Shown one piece after another: positions 33,672 to 43,428 of a stretch of 64,000 nucleotides of DNA (the first letter of the stretch is position 1; every line of letters begins with the position of its first letter). Where the stretch lies: contig OZ241973.1 of assembly GCA_965204295.1 (NCBI GenBank), positions 3,038,001-3,102,000 on the forward strand, read 5' to 3'. This stretch comes from JAWKWH01 sp965204295 (GTDB lineage Bacteria > Pseudomonadota > Alphaproteobacteria > Rhizobiales > Rhizobiaceae). Made by a program: the position numbers and the translations under genes. The notes under the pieces were generated by a model. It was given only the letters and a program-made list of their open reading frames with translations, did not search any database and was not told the origin of the DNA.

Positions 33672-36167
33672 TTGATTCGAACCGGCAAGCACAAACGATC
33701 GCTTTTTTCGGGCATGATCGTCGCCGTTGTGTTTTTCATGCTGGCCGTTTTGCCCGCTCCGTCGGGCGCGCAAGCGGTAACGGGCGGTCTGGCGGAGCAT
33801 AAAGCCGTTCTTGGCGATTCGATCCGGCGGGTCGAGCGCATCGCCACCGATATCGAGCAAGAGAAGGACGACGATTCCGCTCTTATCGAGCTACGCCTCG
33901 GGCTTGAGGAAATTGCTGAAAGCGTTTTGAAAAATGCGGTGAAATTCCGCCCGCGATTGCAAGAAATCAGAAATCGCCGCGATCAGCTGGGACCGACGCC
34001 GGGCGAAAGCGATCCGCCGGAACCCGAAACGCTGTCCGGGGAGCGTATTTCACTTGCCAATGAGAAAGCGGAAATCAATGCGCTTATCGGCGAAGCCGAG
34101 CAACTGTCGGTCACGATCAACACGCTGATCGATCGCATTTCGGAGCTTCGCCGCGATCTGTTCACCCGCACCCTCTCCAAACGGTACGATATATCGTTCG
34201 CGCTGGGCCGGGAGACGCTGAGCGCGTTATGGGCCGAAACGGCCGATCTCTACAGGACGCTGTCCCATTGGGTGCGCTTCGTTGTCCGGTTCAAGCTGGG
34301 GTCGGCTTTACTGGCGACGGCTCTCTCGCTCGCCGCCGCCCTGGTCATCTTCGTCGGAGGAAGGCGTTATTTCGCCCCGTTCTTCAAGGCCGATCCGGCG
34401 ATCGGGCATCCCGCCTACCTGTCGCGATTGTCGGTGGCGTTCTGGTCGACCCTGTTGCCGTCGGTTGCGCTCGCCGTCTTTCTGAACCTCACCTATTTTC
34501 TCTACGACACCTATAGCGTACTGCGCGGCGATGTCGCGACGATCCTGCGTCAGGCGGTCAATGTCGTTCTCGTCGTGTTTTTCATCAACCGGCTGGCGCA
34601 GAAGGTTTTGAGCCCCTCGCTGCCCAACTGGCGGCTGGTCCCGGTTCAAACCGGCGCCGCTCGCACGCTGGTCTGGCTGATTACGGCCACGGCGGTCATG
34701 ACCGGATTGGACTTCCTTTCAGGGGCCGTAAACGACGCGCTGGGCTCGCCGTTGAAGCTCGCGGTCGCCAAAACCTTCCTTGCGTCCGCGGCGGTTGGAT
34801 TGCTGGTGATGGCCGTCGGCGCGGTGAAGCCGTTGCAGGATGAAGAAGGGCGACCGCGCGGCTGGCCGCGCCTCGTTCGCTATCCGCTTTATGCGCTGGG
34901 CGCCGTGACGATCATCATTGCGTTTCTCGGCTATATCGGTCTGGCGCGGTTCGTTATTCAGCAGATTGTCGTCTCCGGCGGCATCCTGGCGACGATGTAT
35001 ATCGGTTTCCTGTCGGCGAGCGCGATAACCGCGGAGGGCGCATTCCGAAACAGCGCAATCGGCAAAAGGACAGCGAACCTTTTCGGACTGAGCGAAACGG
35101 CGACCGATCGGACGGGCATTGTCGTCGGTTTTCTGGTCAATCTGCTGGTGCTTGCCTGGGGGGCGCCATTGATCCTGCTGCAATGGGGATTTCAATGGGG
35201 CGATATCAATGCCTGGGCGCTTCAGGCCGTTTCGCGGATCAACATCGGATCCGTCTCGTTTTCGATAATCGGGCTTCTGACCGGTATTGCGGTCTTCATC
35301 GCCGGCTTCTTTCTGACGCGCCTGTTCCAGCGCTGGTTTGACGGAACGGTGTTGTCGCGCGGCCGAATCGACTCCGGTGTCAGAAATTCAATCCGCACCG
35401 GCATCGGATATGCCGGCATCGCGCTGGCGGCGCTGGTCGGTGTGTCCGCCGCGGGCATCGACCTCTCCAATTTTGCTCTTGTGGCGGGCGCGCTGTCTCT
35501 CGGCATCGGTTTCGGTCTGCAGAATGTCGTCTCGAATTTCGTTTCGGGCCTGATCCTGCTGGCTGAAAGACCGTTCAAGGCGGGCGACTGGATTGTCGCC
35601 GGCGGCGTGGAGGGGACCGTCAAGCGGGTCAATGTCCGCGCGACGGAAATCGAGACGTTTCAACGCCAGACCGTCATCATGCCGAATTCGGAACTGATCA
35701 ACGCAGCGGTCGGCAACTGGACCCATCGCAACAGCCTCGGTCGTGTAGAGATCGCCGTCGGAGTCGCCTATGGCAGCGACGTCAAACGAGTGCGGGACAT
35801 CCTTGCCGAACTGGCCGGTGCGCATGAACTGGTGATCAAGAATCCCGAACCGGCTGTCATATTCAAGGATTTCGGCGCGTCGTCGCTCGATTTCGAACTG
35901 CGGATGTATCTGTACGACATTTCCAATGTCATGGTCGTGCAGAACGACCTGCGCTTCCGGATTTATGAAGCGTTCGAGCGGGAAGGCATCGAAATTCCGT
36001 TTCCGCAACGCGATATCAATATCAAAGGTGATTTTCCGTCCGGATTGAAGGGCGCAAGGCCCGGACCGACCGCCGCGAAACCCGTGGTCTCTTCGAAGAC
36101 GGAGACCGAACCGCCGGCCGCGTCGCCGCGAAAGGCTTCAGGAACAAATCCGGATCCGGATGAATAA
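33672..36167 (+). CDS. MscS-type mechanosensitive channel with DUF3772 domain
   Basis: A large inner-membrane protein of about 831 residues. It has a signal/anchor segment (VVFFMLAVLPAPSGAQA), a periplasmic alpha-helical DUF3772 region (about 40-190), multiple membrane spans and the MscS pore and beta domain near the C-terminus (LSLGIGFGLQNVVSNFVSGL, ERPFKAGDWIV and QTVIMPNSELINA). It should open under osmotic downshock. I prefer the TTG at 33672, with GAGGGA seven bases upstream; ATG 33714 is the alternative and would still leave a signal sequence. The acidic, proline-rich tail is cytosolic. Confidence 0.88.
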   Translation: MIRTGKHKRSLFSGMIVAVVFFMLAVLPAPSGAQAVTGGLAEHKAVLGDSIRRVERIATDIEQEKDDDSALIELRLGLEEIAESVLKNAVKFRPRLQEIRNRRDQLGPTPGESDPPEPETLSGERISLANEKAEINALIGEAEQLSVTINTLIDRISELRRDLFTRTLSKRYDISFALGRETLSALWAETADLYRTLSHWVRFVVRFKLGSALLATALSLAAALVIFVGGRRYFAPFFKADPAIGHPAYLSRLSVAFWSTLLPSVALAVFLNLTYFLYDTYSVLRGDVATILRQAVNVVLVVFFINRLAQKVLSPSLPNWRLVPVQTGAARTLVWLITATAVMTGLDFLSGAVNDALGSPLKLAVAKTFLASAAVGLLVMAVGAVKPLQDEEGRPRGWPRLVRYPLYALGAVTIIIAFLGYIGLARFVIQQIVVSGGILATMYIGFLSASAITAEGAFRNSAIGKRTANLFGLSETATDRTGIVVGFLVNLLVLAWGAPLILLQWGFQWGDINAWALQAVSRINIGSVSFSIIGLLTGIAVFIAGFFLTRLFQRWFDGTVLSRGRIDSGVRNSIRTGIGYAGIALAALVGVSAAGIDLSNFALVAGALSLGIGFGLQNVVSNFVSGLILLAERPFKAGDWIVAGGVEGTVKRVNVRATEIETFQRQTVIMPNSELINAAVGNWTHRNSLGRVEIAVGVAYGSDVKRVRDILAELAGAHELVIKNPEPAVIFKDFGASSLDFELRMYLYDISNVMVVQNDLRFRIYEAFEREGIEIPFPQRDINIKGDFPSGLKGARPGPTAAKPVVSSKTETEPPAASPRKASGTNPDPDE

Positions 36168-36307
36168 GGTTCTGCCATGTTTCGCTGTAATGTCATAAAT
36201 TTGATGCGTTCAGCGACGGTTCGGAATCGGAAATGCAATGTGGCGTCACATCGAGGATGGCGCGGTTGTCCGCGAACGAACTGGAGCGGTGGCGACACCG
36301 GCAAGAC

Positions 36308-36568
36308 ATGAAAAAGCTGATATTGACTGCCGCCGCGATTGCCGCCGGCCTGCCGGCCTACGCCGCGAGCGTGACCAACAAGGATGATGTCCGGCGTACG
36401 CTGATCGTGACCGAGAGAGGCGCGAAATCCGAACTCGTGCTCTCCGCCGGCGAAACGGTGGAGTTTTGCTCAAGCGGTTGCTTTGTCACCATGCCGAACG
36501 GCGACCGGGAGGCGCTTTCGGGCAACGAAGCGATCGAAATTTCCGGCGGCCGGGCGGAGTTCAGATAG
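36308..36568 (+). CDS. Small periplasmic protein, unknown function
   Basis: An 86-residue product with a Sec signal peptide (MKKLILTAAAIAAGLPAYAA, cleavage near residue 20). The mature part is a beta-rich 65 residues (TLIVTERGAKSELVLSAGET) with two cysteines (FCSSGCF) that could form a disulfide. The family looks like short hypothetical proteins common in rhizobia, but I cannot name it. The upstream in-frame ATG at 36233 would bury the signal peptide, so 36308 is chosen. It lies alone between the MscS gene and the restriction enzyme. Confidence 0.65.
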   Translation: MKKLILTAAAIAAGLPAYAASVTNKDDVRRTLIVTERGAKSELVLSAGETVEFCSSGCFVTMPNGDREALSGNEAIEISGGRAEFR

Positions 36569-36715
36569 TCCGAATCCCGCAAATCGCTGGCATTTGATCG
36601 GGGACGGGGTTCATATCCGCAACAGGGCGGCGGCTTGCCGGTTTTCAGGCCGGGCCGGTATGGTCCGGCGCGACCTTTCGGTGCCGTGCGTTAAAATGCG
36701 ATCCGGGATTCCCTC

Positions 36716-39700
36716 ATGCGCAACCGCCTGCTATTGCTTGAAAACAGGTATTCGGGCGAGGGCGATAAATTGGAAATTGGCGATCTCGAAATTTTCGCGG
36801 ATGCGTTGAAGGCGAAATTCGCGCTTCCCGGTTCGGCGTCGCCCGAGGATCAGTTGAAACCCGGCGTCGCGACGCTCTTTGCCGCCACTGGCGCGAAATA
36901 CGGTCTGACCGTCGCAACCCGCACCGAAACGCATCTGTCCGAACACAAGGTTCGCCCCGATATTGCCGTCTATGTCGGCGGTCTGATCTGCGGCTATGTC
37001 GAATTGAAGGCGCCGGGCCTCGGGGCGGATGCGCCGAAACTGAAAGGCGACCGCAACAAGAAACAGTGGAAAAAGCTCAAGGGCCTGCCGAACCTGATCT
37101 ACACGGACGGGTGGGAATGGGCGCTCTATCGCATGGGCGAACGCCCGGGCGGCCAACCCGTCGTCCGCCTGCACGACGACCCGACCGAAAAGGGCAAGGC
37201 GGCGGCGACCAAGGCCGATGCCGAGGCGCTGGAACGCCTGTTCCGCGACTTTCTGAACTGGCAGCCCGCCGTCCCGCACACCCCCTCGGGCCTTGCCAAA
37301 TACCTCGCGCCGCTCAGCCGCTTCCTGCGGTCGGAAGTCGAGAATGCGCTTGGCCGAAAAAATTCCGCCGTCTGGTTGCTGGCCGTCGAATGGCGGCAGT
37401 TCTTCTTTCCCGATTCCGACGACACGAAATTCGCGGACGCCTACGCGCAGACCGTGACCTATGCGATGCTGCTGGCCCGCCTGTCCGGCGCGGCCAGGCT
37501 CGACCCGGCGGAGGCCGCTCGGACGCTCGACGCCAACAACGGTCTTCTGGCCCGCACGCTGGAGCTCTTGGGCCGGACTGAGGCGCGTAAGGAACTGGCT
37601 GTCGGTTTCGAGATGTTGCAGCGCTCGCTCGAAGCGCTCGACCCCCATGACTTCCTGAAATCGAAGCCCGACCTCTGGCTCTATTTCTACGAGGACTTTC
37701 TCGCCGCATACGACCCCAGGCTGCGCAAGGATTACGGCGTCTATTACACCCCGCGCGCGGTGGTGGAGTTGCAGGTCCGCCTGGCGTCCGAACTGCTGGA
37801 AAAGCGGTTCGGCAAGAAACTGGGCTTTGCCGACGATGGCGTGGTGTTTCTCGACCCCGCCGTGGGCGCCGGCACCTATCCCGTCGCGGCGGTGAAACAC
37901 GGGCTGGAAAAGGTCCGTGAGAGGTCCGGCCCCGGCGCGGTGTCCGCCCGCGCCCGTCAGATGGCGGGGAACATGCACGGGTTCGAGGTGCTGGTGGGAC
38001 CTTACGCCGTTGCGCATCTGCGGCTGACGCAGGCGCTGGAAGGGGCGATGAACGACGCGAAGGCGGCGGGCGAGCCGGAGGAAAAGCTGGCCAAGCGGCT
38101 GAACATCTACCTGGCCGACACGCTGGAAAGCCCGAACGCCGCGCCGCCGGGCGGGCTGACGCTGACCTATCGCGCGCTGACGCGGGAACACGAGGCGGCG
38201 CGGGAAGTAAAGCGGGACGGGGATATTCTCGTGTGCCTCGGCAATCCGCCGTATGACCGCCAGACCATCAAGGAAGGCGACACGACCACGCAACGCAAGG
38301 GCGGTTGGGTCAGATTCGGGGATCAGGTCAAGGGCGCGGCGAAGCAGGAGGAACATGGCGAACGCGCGATCTTCAAGGACTTCATCGAACCGGTGACAAG
38401 AGTCGGTGCGGGAATGCACGTAAAAAACCTCTATAACGACTATGTTTATTTCTGGCGCTGGGCGCTGTGGCGGCTGTTCGAGCAGCAGAACTGCGGCGGC
38501 ATTGTCACCTTCATCACCGCGTCGAGCTATCTGGCCGGGCCGGGTTTTATTGGAGTCCGCGAGGTGATGCGGCGCACCTTCGACGAGCTCTGGATCATCG
38601 ACCTCGGCGGCGACAACCTCGGCGCCCGCAAGACGCCGAACGTGTTCAACATCCAGATCCCGGTCGCCATCGCGGTCGGCGTTCGGGCGGCAAAACCCAG
38701 CCCCGACCAACCCGCCAGGGTGCGCTATGCGAAGATCGAAGGCGCGGACCGCGACGCCAAGCTGACGCAACTCGAAGCGGTTGCGGACTTCGGCGGGCTT
38801 GTATGGCGCGATTGTCCCGATGACTGGCATAAGCAGTTCTTTCCGATAGGAAAAGGCGAATTCTTTGATTGGCCAACGCTGGATGTTATTTTTCCATGGA
38901 GGCACTCTGGTGCTCAGTTCAAAAGAAGCTGGCCAATCGCTGAAACCGACGACGTACTAAGACGTCGACTCGCAACGCTTTACGCTTCACCGCAAACGCA
39001 ACGTGGTCAACTTTTTGTCGAAACAGCGTCTAACAACTTAAAAGAAAAGGGAGTTGGTAAAAAGGGAGAACGGTTAATCAACCCGGCGCTGGACCTTTTC
39101 GAGAAAAGAACCTTCCCAGAACCCGAACCGTACGCCTTTCGTGCGCTCGACGTACAGCGAGCAATTGTATCAAATAGGGTTGCAGATCGAATTAGGCCAG
39201 AACTGGTAGGAACTCGCGGCGCTTGTCAGATATTTTTTACAACACTTGTTGCCCAACAATTGGGCACAGGATCAGCGCTGCAAGTGGCCGCACACTTGCC
39301 CGACCTGCACCATTTTCGGGGATCGTTTGGCGGCAAGGACGTGATCCCCCTTTATTGCGACGCCGCCGGGACCGAACCAAACGTCACCGCCGGCCTGCTC
39401 GACGCGCTGGGCGAGGAATACGGCGCCCCGCCCACGGCGGAGGACCTTGCGGCCTATGTCTATGCCCTGCTGGGCGGGCAGTCCTATACAAGCCGCTTCT
39501 GGAACGAACTCGAAACCCCCGGCCCGCGCGTCCCGCTGACCAGGGACGGCGCGACATTCGCTGAGACGGCGAAGCTGGGCCGCAAGCTGATCTGGCTGCA
39601 CACCTATGCCGATCGCTTCCGCGACGAGGGCCGGGGCGACGAAATCCCGCCCGGCGCGGCCAAGGCCATCAAGGGCGTGTCGGACAATCCGGCGATGTAT

Positions 39701-40111
39701 CCCGAAATCTTCTCCTACGACCCCGCCATCCGCGAAATCGCCGTGGGCGATGGCCGGTTCGGCCCTGTCGCGCCAAATGTCTGGGAGTTCGAGGTGTCGG
39801 GCCTGAAAGTCGTGCAGTCGTGGCTCGGCTACCGGATGAAGAAGCGGGCGGGCAGGAAATCCTCGCCATTGGACGATATCCGCCCCGAACGCTGGACGGC
39901 GAGGATGAGCGACGAATTGCTGGAACTGCTGTGGGTTCTGGAAGCCACCCTTGCGATGGAGCCGGAACTGGAAAAGGCGCTCGACAAGGTCGTCGCCGGT
40001 CCCTGCTTCGCCGCCGCCCACCTGCCCGGCCCGACGCCCGAGGAACGCACCCCCCCGGGCACGACCGCCATCGACGGGAACCCGTCCGATTTGTTCGCGG
40101 CGGATAAGTGA
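36716..40111 (+). CDS. Single-chain restriction-modification enzyme (nuclease plus N6-adenine methylase)
   Basis: A protein of about 1131 residues. The N-terminus has a PD-(D/E)xK nuclease site (RPDIAVYVGG with Asp82, then GYVELK with Glu96 and Lys98). The middle is a gamma-type N6-adenine methyltransferase: SAM motif DPAVGAGT near 380 and catalytic NPPY near 510. A target-recognition region (about 700-860) and a helical C-terminus follow. There are no helicase motifs, so it is a type IIG/IIL-like enzyme rather than a full type ISP such as LlaGI. The region 38830-39300 is visibly lower in GC than the rest, suggesting a swapped recognition domain. The real start may be TTG 36770 (GAGGGCG upstream). 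Confidence 0.82.
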   Translation: MRNRLLLLENRYSGEGDKLEIGDLEIFADALKAKFALPGSASPEDQLKPGVATLFAATGAKYGLTVATRTETHLSEHKVRPDIAVYVGGLICGYVELKAPGLGADAPKLKGDRNKKQWKKLKGLPNLIYTDGWEWALYRMGERPGGQPVVRLHDDPTEKGKAAATKADAEALERLFRDFLNWQPAVPHTPSGLAKYLAPLSRFLRSEVENALGRKNSAVWLLAVEWRQFFFPDSDDTKFADAYAQTVTYAMLLARLSGAARLDPAEAARTLDANNGLLARTLELLGRTEARKELAVGFEMLQRSLEALDPHDFLKSKPDLWLYFYEDFLAAYDPRLRKDYGVYYTPRAVVELQVRLASELLEKRFGKKLGFADDGVVFLDPAVGAGTYPVAAVKHGLEKVRERSGPGAVSARARQMAGNMHGFEVLVGPYAVAHLRLTQALEGAMNDAKAAGEPEEKLAKRLNIYLADTLESPNAAPPGGLTLTYRALTREHEAAREVKRDGDILVCLGNPPYDRQTIKEGDTTTQRKGGWVRFGDQVKGAAKQEEHGERAIFKDFIEPVTRVGAGMHVKNLYNDYVYFWRWALWRLFEQQNCGGIVTFITASSYLAGPGFIGVREVMRRTFDELWIIDLGGDNLGARKTPNVFNIQIPVAIAVGVRAAKPSPDQPARVRYAKIEGADRDAKLTQLEAVADFGGLVWRDCPDDWHKQFFPIGKGEFFDWPTLDVIFPWRHSGAQFKRSWPIAETDDVLRRRLATLYASPQTQRGQLFVETASNNLKEKGVGKKGERLINPALDLFEKRTFPEPEPYAFRALDVQRAIVSNRVADRIRPELVGTRGACQIFFTTLVAQQLGTGSALQVAAHLPDLHHFRGSFGGKDVIPLYCDAAGTEPNVTAGLLDALGEEYGAPPTAEDLAAYVYALLGGQSYTSRFWNELETPGPRVPLTRDGATFAETAKLGRKLIWLHTYADRFRDEGRGDEIPPGAAKAIKGVSDNPAMYPEIFSYDPAIREIAVGDGRFGPVAPNVWEFEVSGLKVVQSWLGYRMKKRAGRKSSPLDDIRPERWTARMSDELLELLWVLEATLAMEPELEKALDKVVAGPCFAAAHLPGPTPEERTPPGTTAIDGNPSDLFAADK

Positions 40112-40361
40112 CGACTGACCCTCCGCGATTCGCCGCTTTCGAGGGCGCGATTTCCGGATGGGCTGGCGTCATTCGAAAAATCCGGTCGATTTTCAGTCGT
40201 AATTGTCGATTTACCGGGTGAAAATCGCCTGTTCCGCACCGATCCGAAGTCTCGAATCGGCACTCGGTCATGCGCAATCGCCAATTCCATCGAGTATTCC
40301 ACCCTCGATTAAAGCGGGCCTGTTGTGGAGGCGGTTTCGCCGGACGGGCCGCGCGGTCCGT

Positions 40362-41177
40362 TCATTCCATGCGTGATCGCGCGACATAAAGCGATATCGC
40401 CGCCGCGTTGGACACGTTGAGCGAACGGATTGCCCCCGGCATGTCGAGTCGCGCCAGTACCGCGACGGTCTGTCTGGTTTTCCGGCGCAGGCCCTTGCCT
40501 TCGGCGCCGAGCACCAGTGCGACGCGCTTCGAGCCGACCGCGTTCTCCAACAGCGTCGGACCTTCCGAATCTAGGCCGATGGTCTGAAAACCCTGATTTT
40601 TCAGATCGTCCAGCGCATCCGCCAGATTTCGCACCGTGATCAGATCGATATGTTCCAGCGCTCCCGACGCCGCCTTGGCCAATACGCCGGATTCGGCGGG
40701 TGAGTGGCGGGAGGCGATGACCAGCGCGCCGGCTTTGAACGCCACCGCCGAGCGCATGATCGCGCCGACATTGTGCGGGTCGGTGATCCGGTCGAGCACG
40801 ACGATCAAATCGTCATCGCGCAGGTCGGCCAGCCGCTTCGGCTCCAGCGGTTCCGCTTCCAGCACCGCGCCTTGATGCACGGCGTCCGGACCGCAGAGCC
40901 TGTCCAGTGATTTCGGTTCAACTTGCTCGACGGGAAAGGGCAGGGCGCCGACGTCGCCCAGTTCGAGGCGGGCGGCGGCATTGCGGGTGACATGAAGCGA
41001 ATGGATGCGACGACGCGGATTTTCAATCGCCGCGACCACCGTATGCAGCCCGTAAAGGCGGACCATACCGCCGGGCGTCGCATCCGGAGCGGCGTCGCGG
41101 CCGGTCCTGTCCCGGTGGGCGCGGCGCAGGCGCGCATAGTGGCTGTCTTTTCGGCTTCCGCCGTCGTGCCCGGTCAT
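40362..41177 (-). CDS. rlmB: 23S rRNA (guanosine-2'-O)-methyltransferase RlmB
   Basis: A 271-residue SPOUT-class methyltransferase that methylates the ribose of G2251 in the P loop of 23S rRNA. The N-terminal substrate-binding domain (about 35-110, VRLYGLHTVVAAIENP) is followed by the knotted SAM domain with VLDRITDPHNVGAIMRSA, VLGAEGKGLRRKTR and the C-terminal IRSLNVSNAAAISLY. I start at ATG 41177 (MTGHDGGSR); upstream codons lack similarity. It is divergent from the tRNA-Tyr/tRNA-Gly pair, an arrangement found in many rhizobia. Confidence 0.92.
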   Translation of the reverse strand: MTGHDGGSRKDSHYARLRRAHRDRTGRDAAPDATPGGMVRLYGLHTVVAAIENPRRRIHSLHVTRNAAARLELGDVGALPFPVEQVEPKSLDRLCGPDAVHQGAVLEAEPLEPKRLADLRDDDLIVVLDRITDPHNVGAIMRSAVAFKAGALVIASRHSPAESGVLAKAASGALEHIDLITVRNLADALDDLKNQGFQTIGLDSEGPTLLENAVGSKRVALVLGAEGKGLRRKTRQTVAVLARLDMPGAIRSLNVSNAAAISLYVARSRME

Positions 41178-41253
41178 ACCGCTTTTATAAACGAACGGGA
41201 CGCGGCGTCCACGACCGGCATTCATCATGCATCCGACCAGGCCCGTTTCCGTG

Positions 41254-41282
41254 TTGACAGGCGAGGACGCCGCCGCCATAAG
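41254..41282 (+). promoter_or_regulatory. Candidate promoter of the tRNA pair
   Basis: TTGACA at 41254-41259, a 17-base spacer and CATAAG at 41277-41282 (four of six matches) lie about 80 bases upstream of tRNA-Tyr. Confidence 0.45.
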
Positions 41283-41363
41283 GCCATTCGCCGAATCCGG
41301 GCGTTTTTCGGTAGCCGGATTTGGCTTTCGCCTGACCGGTGACGTTGCCGGCAAACGCGGCGC

Positions 41364-41448
41364 GGAGGGGTGGGAGAGTGGTTAAATCCATCAGACTGTA
41401 AATCTGACCGCTATGCGTACGCTGGTTCGAATCCAGCCCCCTCCACCA
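41364..41448 (+). tRNA. tRNA-Tyr (GTA)
   Basis: Acceptor stem GGAGGGG (41364-41370) pairs with CCCCTCC (41438-41444), followed by the discriminator A and an encoded CCA. Anticodon GTA is at 41398-41400 in the loop between CAGA-type stems, and a long variable arm follows, as expected for a class II tyrosine tRNA. The T arm contains GGTTCGAATCC. Thirty-one bases separate it from tRNA-Gly, so they are probably one transcript. Confidence 0.95.
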
Positions 41449-41479
41449 ACCTCGGCGCGGCAGGATCGTCTGCCGGTTC

Positions 41480-41553
41480 GCGGGTATAGCTCAATGGTAG
41501 AGCAGCAGCCTTCCAAGCTGAATATGCGGGTTCGATTCCCGCTACCCGCTCCA
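41480..41553 (+). tRNA. tRNA-Gly (TCC)
   Basis: Acceptor GCGGGTA (41480-41486) pairs with TACCCGC (41543-41549), followed by T and an encoded CCA. The anticodon loop CTTCCAA gives TCC, which reads GGA and GGG glycine codons. The outermost anticodon-stem pair is G-A rather than a Watson-Crick pair. The T arm is GGGTTCGATTCCC. In many bacteria tuf follows this tRNA; here a non-coding stretch and a restriction-modification pair follow. Confidence 0.95.
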
Positions 41554-41969
41554 AAATTCTTTCGACAAGGCTGAATGGGATTTCCGCGGCGTCAACCGCG
41601 CCCGTTTCAACTGGCGCTCGATATCGAAGAGACCCGCGAGCGTGGTCTTCTTGAACTTCGGGGCGGTGGAAAAAGAGCGATCCCGGCCAGACCTGTGGTG
41701 ACCCGCACCTGTTCGTGGAGGCGGTCCTTTGGATTATTCAAACAGGTGCGCTGTGGCGTGACCAGCCGTCCGAATTAGGCTCCTTAGGAATCCGCATCTG
41801 GATATCCAACCGACCACATCTTCTCGCTCCATAAAAACCCCGTTTCAAAAGAGGCGGGGTTTTCCGATTGGGAAACAGCTTTCCACAGTTCATTAACGAC
41901 ATTCAAATCCGAATCGCGCATGATTGACAAAATTTGGAAGTTCTGTTTTTGTTCTATTTGCAAACGGGA
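41554..41969. other. 416-base stretch after tRNA-Gly without a supported gene
   Basis: Open frames here lack start signals and family motifs. The only clear element is the bidirectional hairpin at 41834-41863. No copy of the tRNA 3' end that would mark an integration site was found downstream in the window. Confidence 0.5.
41834..41863. terminator. Bidirectional intrinsic terminator
   Basis: AAAACCCCG (41834-41842) pairs with CGGGGTTTT (41855-41863); wobble pairs extend the stem to a four-base AAAA loop. A-runs and T-runs flank both sides, so it can act in either direction. It lies between the tRNA genes and the methylase gene. Confidence 0.8.
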
Positions 41970-41978
41970 ATGAATTTC

Positions 41979-42620
41979 ATGAATGCCGAGCCGAGAGATG
42001 CCGTGCTTGACCTGCTCCGGGAAACCGGAGACGAAGCATTCCAAACGGTGCTGGCCGACCCGCCTTGGCGATTTATCAATCGCACTGGAAAGGTGGCTCC
42101 CGAACACCGGCGTTTGTCCCGGTACGAAACTATGACAACCGATGAGATATGCGCCCTTCCCGTACAGGCTCTTGTAGCCGAACCGGCGCATCTTTATCTT
42201 TGGGTGCCAAATGCGCTTTTGCCGGAAGGCTTGAAAGTCATGGAAGCTTGGGGTTTCGAGTACAAATCGAATATCGTTTGGCATAAAATCCGCAAAGATG
42301 GCGGTTCGGACGGTCGTGGGGTAGGTTTCTATTTCCGCAATGTGACCGAGCTTCTGCTTTTTGGTATTCGCGGGAAAAAAGCGCGAACATTGGCGCCTGC
42401 CCGCAGACAGGTGAATATAATCCAGTCGCGCAAACGCGAGCACTCGCGTAAACCGGACGAGCAGTACGACGTGATCGAGGATTGCTCTCCGGGCCCCTAT
42501 CTGGAACTTTTTGCCCGCGGAACGCGACCAGGTTGGAAATATTGGGGCAATCAAGCGGATGAAAATTATAAGCCGACCTGGAAGACATATCCCTATAACT
42601 CGTCGGTAGCCGCGGAGTGA
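41979..42620 (+). CDS. MT-A70 family adenine methyltransferase
   Basis: A 213-residue N6-adenine methyltransferase of the MT-A70 type. The catalytic motif DPPW is at residues 27-30 and the SAM-related block appears as SPGPYLELFARGTRPGWKYWGN near the C-terminus, the permuted order of this group. The start could be ATG 41970 or 41979; the latter has GGGA nine bases upstream. Its 3' end overlaps by 28 bases the end of a convergent endonuclease gene. I infer that it protects host DNA from that enzyme. The DNA target is not readable from sequence. Confidence 0.88.
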   Translation: MNAEPRDAVLDLLRETGDEAFQTVLADPPWRFINRTGKVAPEHRRLSRYETMTTDEICALPVQALVAEPAHLYLWVPNALLPEGLKVMEAWGFEYKSNIVWHKIRKDGGSDGRGVGFYFRNVTELLLFGIRGKKARTLAPARRQVNIIQSRKREHSRKPDEQYDVIEDCSPGPYLELFARGTRPGWKYWGNQADENYKPTWKTYPYNSSVAAE

Positions 42621-43417
42621 GAAGCGCGCCAATCATCCAAATCGGCAATGCATTCCGGTCTGATGCCGAGCGCCAGTACCGGACAACCGCCATTCCGACC
42701 GGCATTCAGCCTATATATCAGCTTACCCCACCATGTCGTGCTTGCGCCATACTTTGGCGAAAGCGGAACCGGTTCGCCATTGTCCTTGAAGGCGGGATTT
42801 CCTTCTTTGTCGAGTGCTTGACCCAATTCGCGAAACACCTCGTTCAGCGACGTGTCGCGTGTGACGATCACCGCGGCGTCGATGGCGCCCGCTTCGGCAA
42901 AGGCCGCGAACGCATAGAGATCTCTATCAAATGTTTGATCTTTTGAGTTCCATTCAAAATCAAATGCGACACGATTCTTTACATAATCGATCTTGTGCCC
43001 ATCCAGATACTTCTCGCGAGTGTAAACTTCAGAGCGTGGTTCGGTTTTTGGTTTGCCCGAGGGCGTTATCCCAACCGATTCCCGCCAGCTTCTGGTAATC
43101 CTCAGATCGCCGGAGATCGTCGTCTCATGCCAGCCCTTTCCGCGCAGGATCGATGAAATAACTTTCGGAATTTCTGATTCATTGCCGCCCGGTTTTCGGA
43201 TCATCGCGGTTGTTATCTGGAAAGCGTCAAGAGCCTCCAGGATGTCATCGAATTCGACGCGCAACCCGTGCTTGAGAATCGCCGCGGCTTTTCGGTAGCT
43301 TGCGGCCCTGAACTTCTTCAGGACCGATAGCGGAAGCGCGTTTTCAATTATATCCCGAGAATCCGCGGCTACCGACGGAATTTCCGAGAAGCCGTCTTCT
43401 TCCGCCTTGCCGGGCAT
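42593..43417 (-). CDS. BglII/BstYI-like type II restriction endonuclease
   Basis: A 274-residue protein resembling the BglII/BstYI family of type II endonucleases. The block IDYVKNRVAFDFEWNSKDQT contains acidic residues (Asp144, Asp153, Glu155) and a polar residue (Asn157) where BglII has its Asp-Glu-x-Gln metal site; AAVIVTRDTSLNEVF follows. ATG 43417 has AAGGA seven bases upstream; a GTG at 43432 overlapping the ettA stop is the alternative. It is transcribed behind ettA and converges on the MT-A70 methylase with a 28-base overlap, making a compact restriction-modification pair. Family enzymes cut GATC-centred sites; specificity here is unknown. Confidence 0.78.
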   Translation of the reverse strand: MPGKAEEDGFSEIPSVAADSRDIIENALPLSVLKKFRAASYRKAAAILKHGLRVEFDDILEALDAFQITTAMIRKPGGNESEIPKVISSILRGKGWHETTISGDLRITRSWRESVGITPSGKPKTEPRSEVYTREKYLDGHKIDYVKNRVAFDFEWNSKDQTFDRDLYAFAAFAEAGAIDAAVIVTRDTSLNEVFRELGQALDKEGNPAFKDNGEPVPLSPKYGASTTWWGKLIYRLNAGRNGGCPVLALGIRPECIADLDDWRASHSAATDEL

Positions 43418-43428
43418 GATCGATTCCT

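Noticed and set aside
36731..38905. Long open frame of 724 codons on the minus strand
   Set aside because: It lies wholly inside the restriction-modification gene in opposite orientation, has no family motifs and reflects high GC content.
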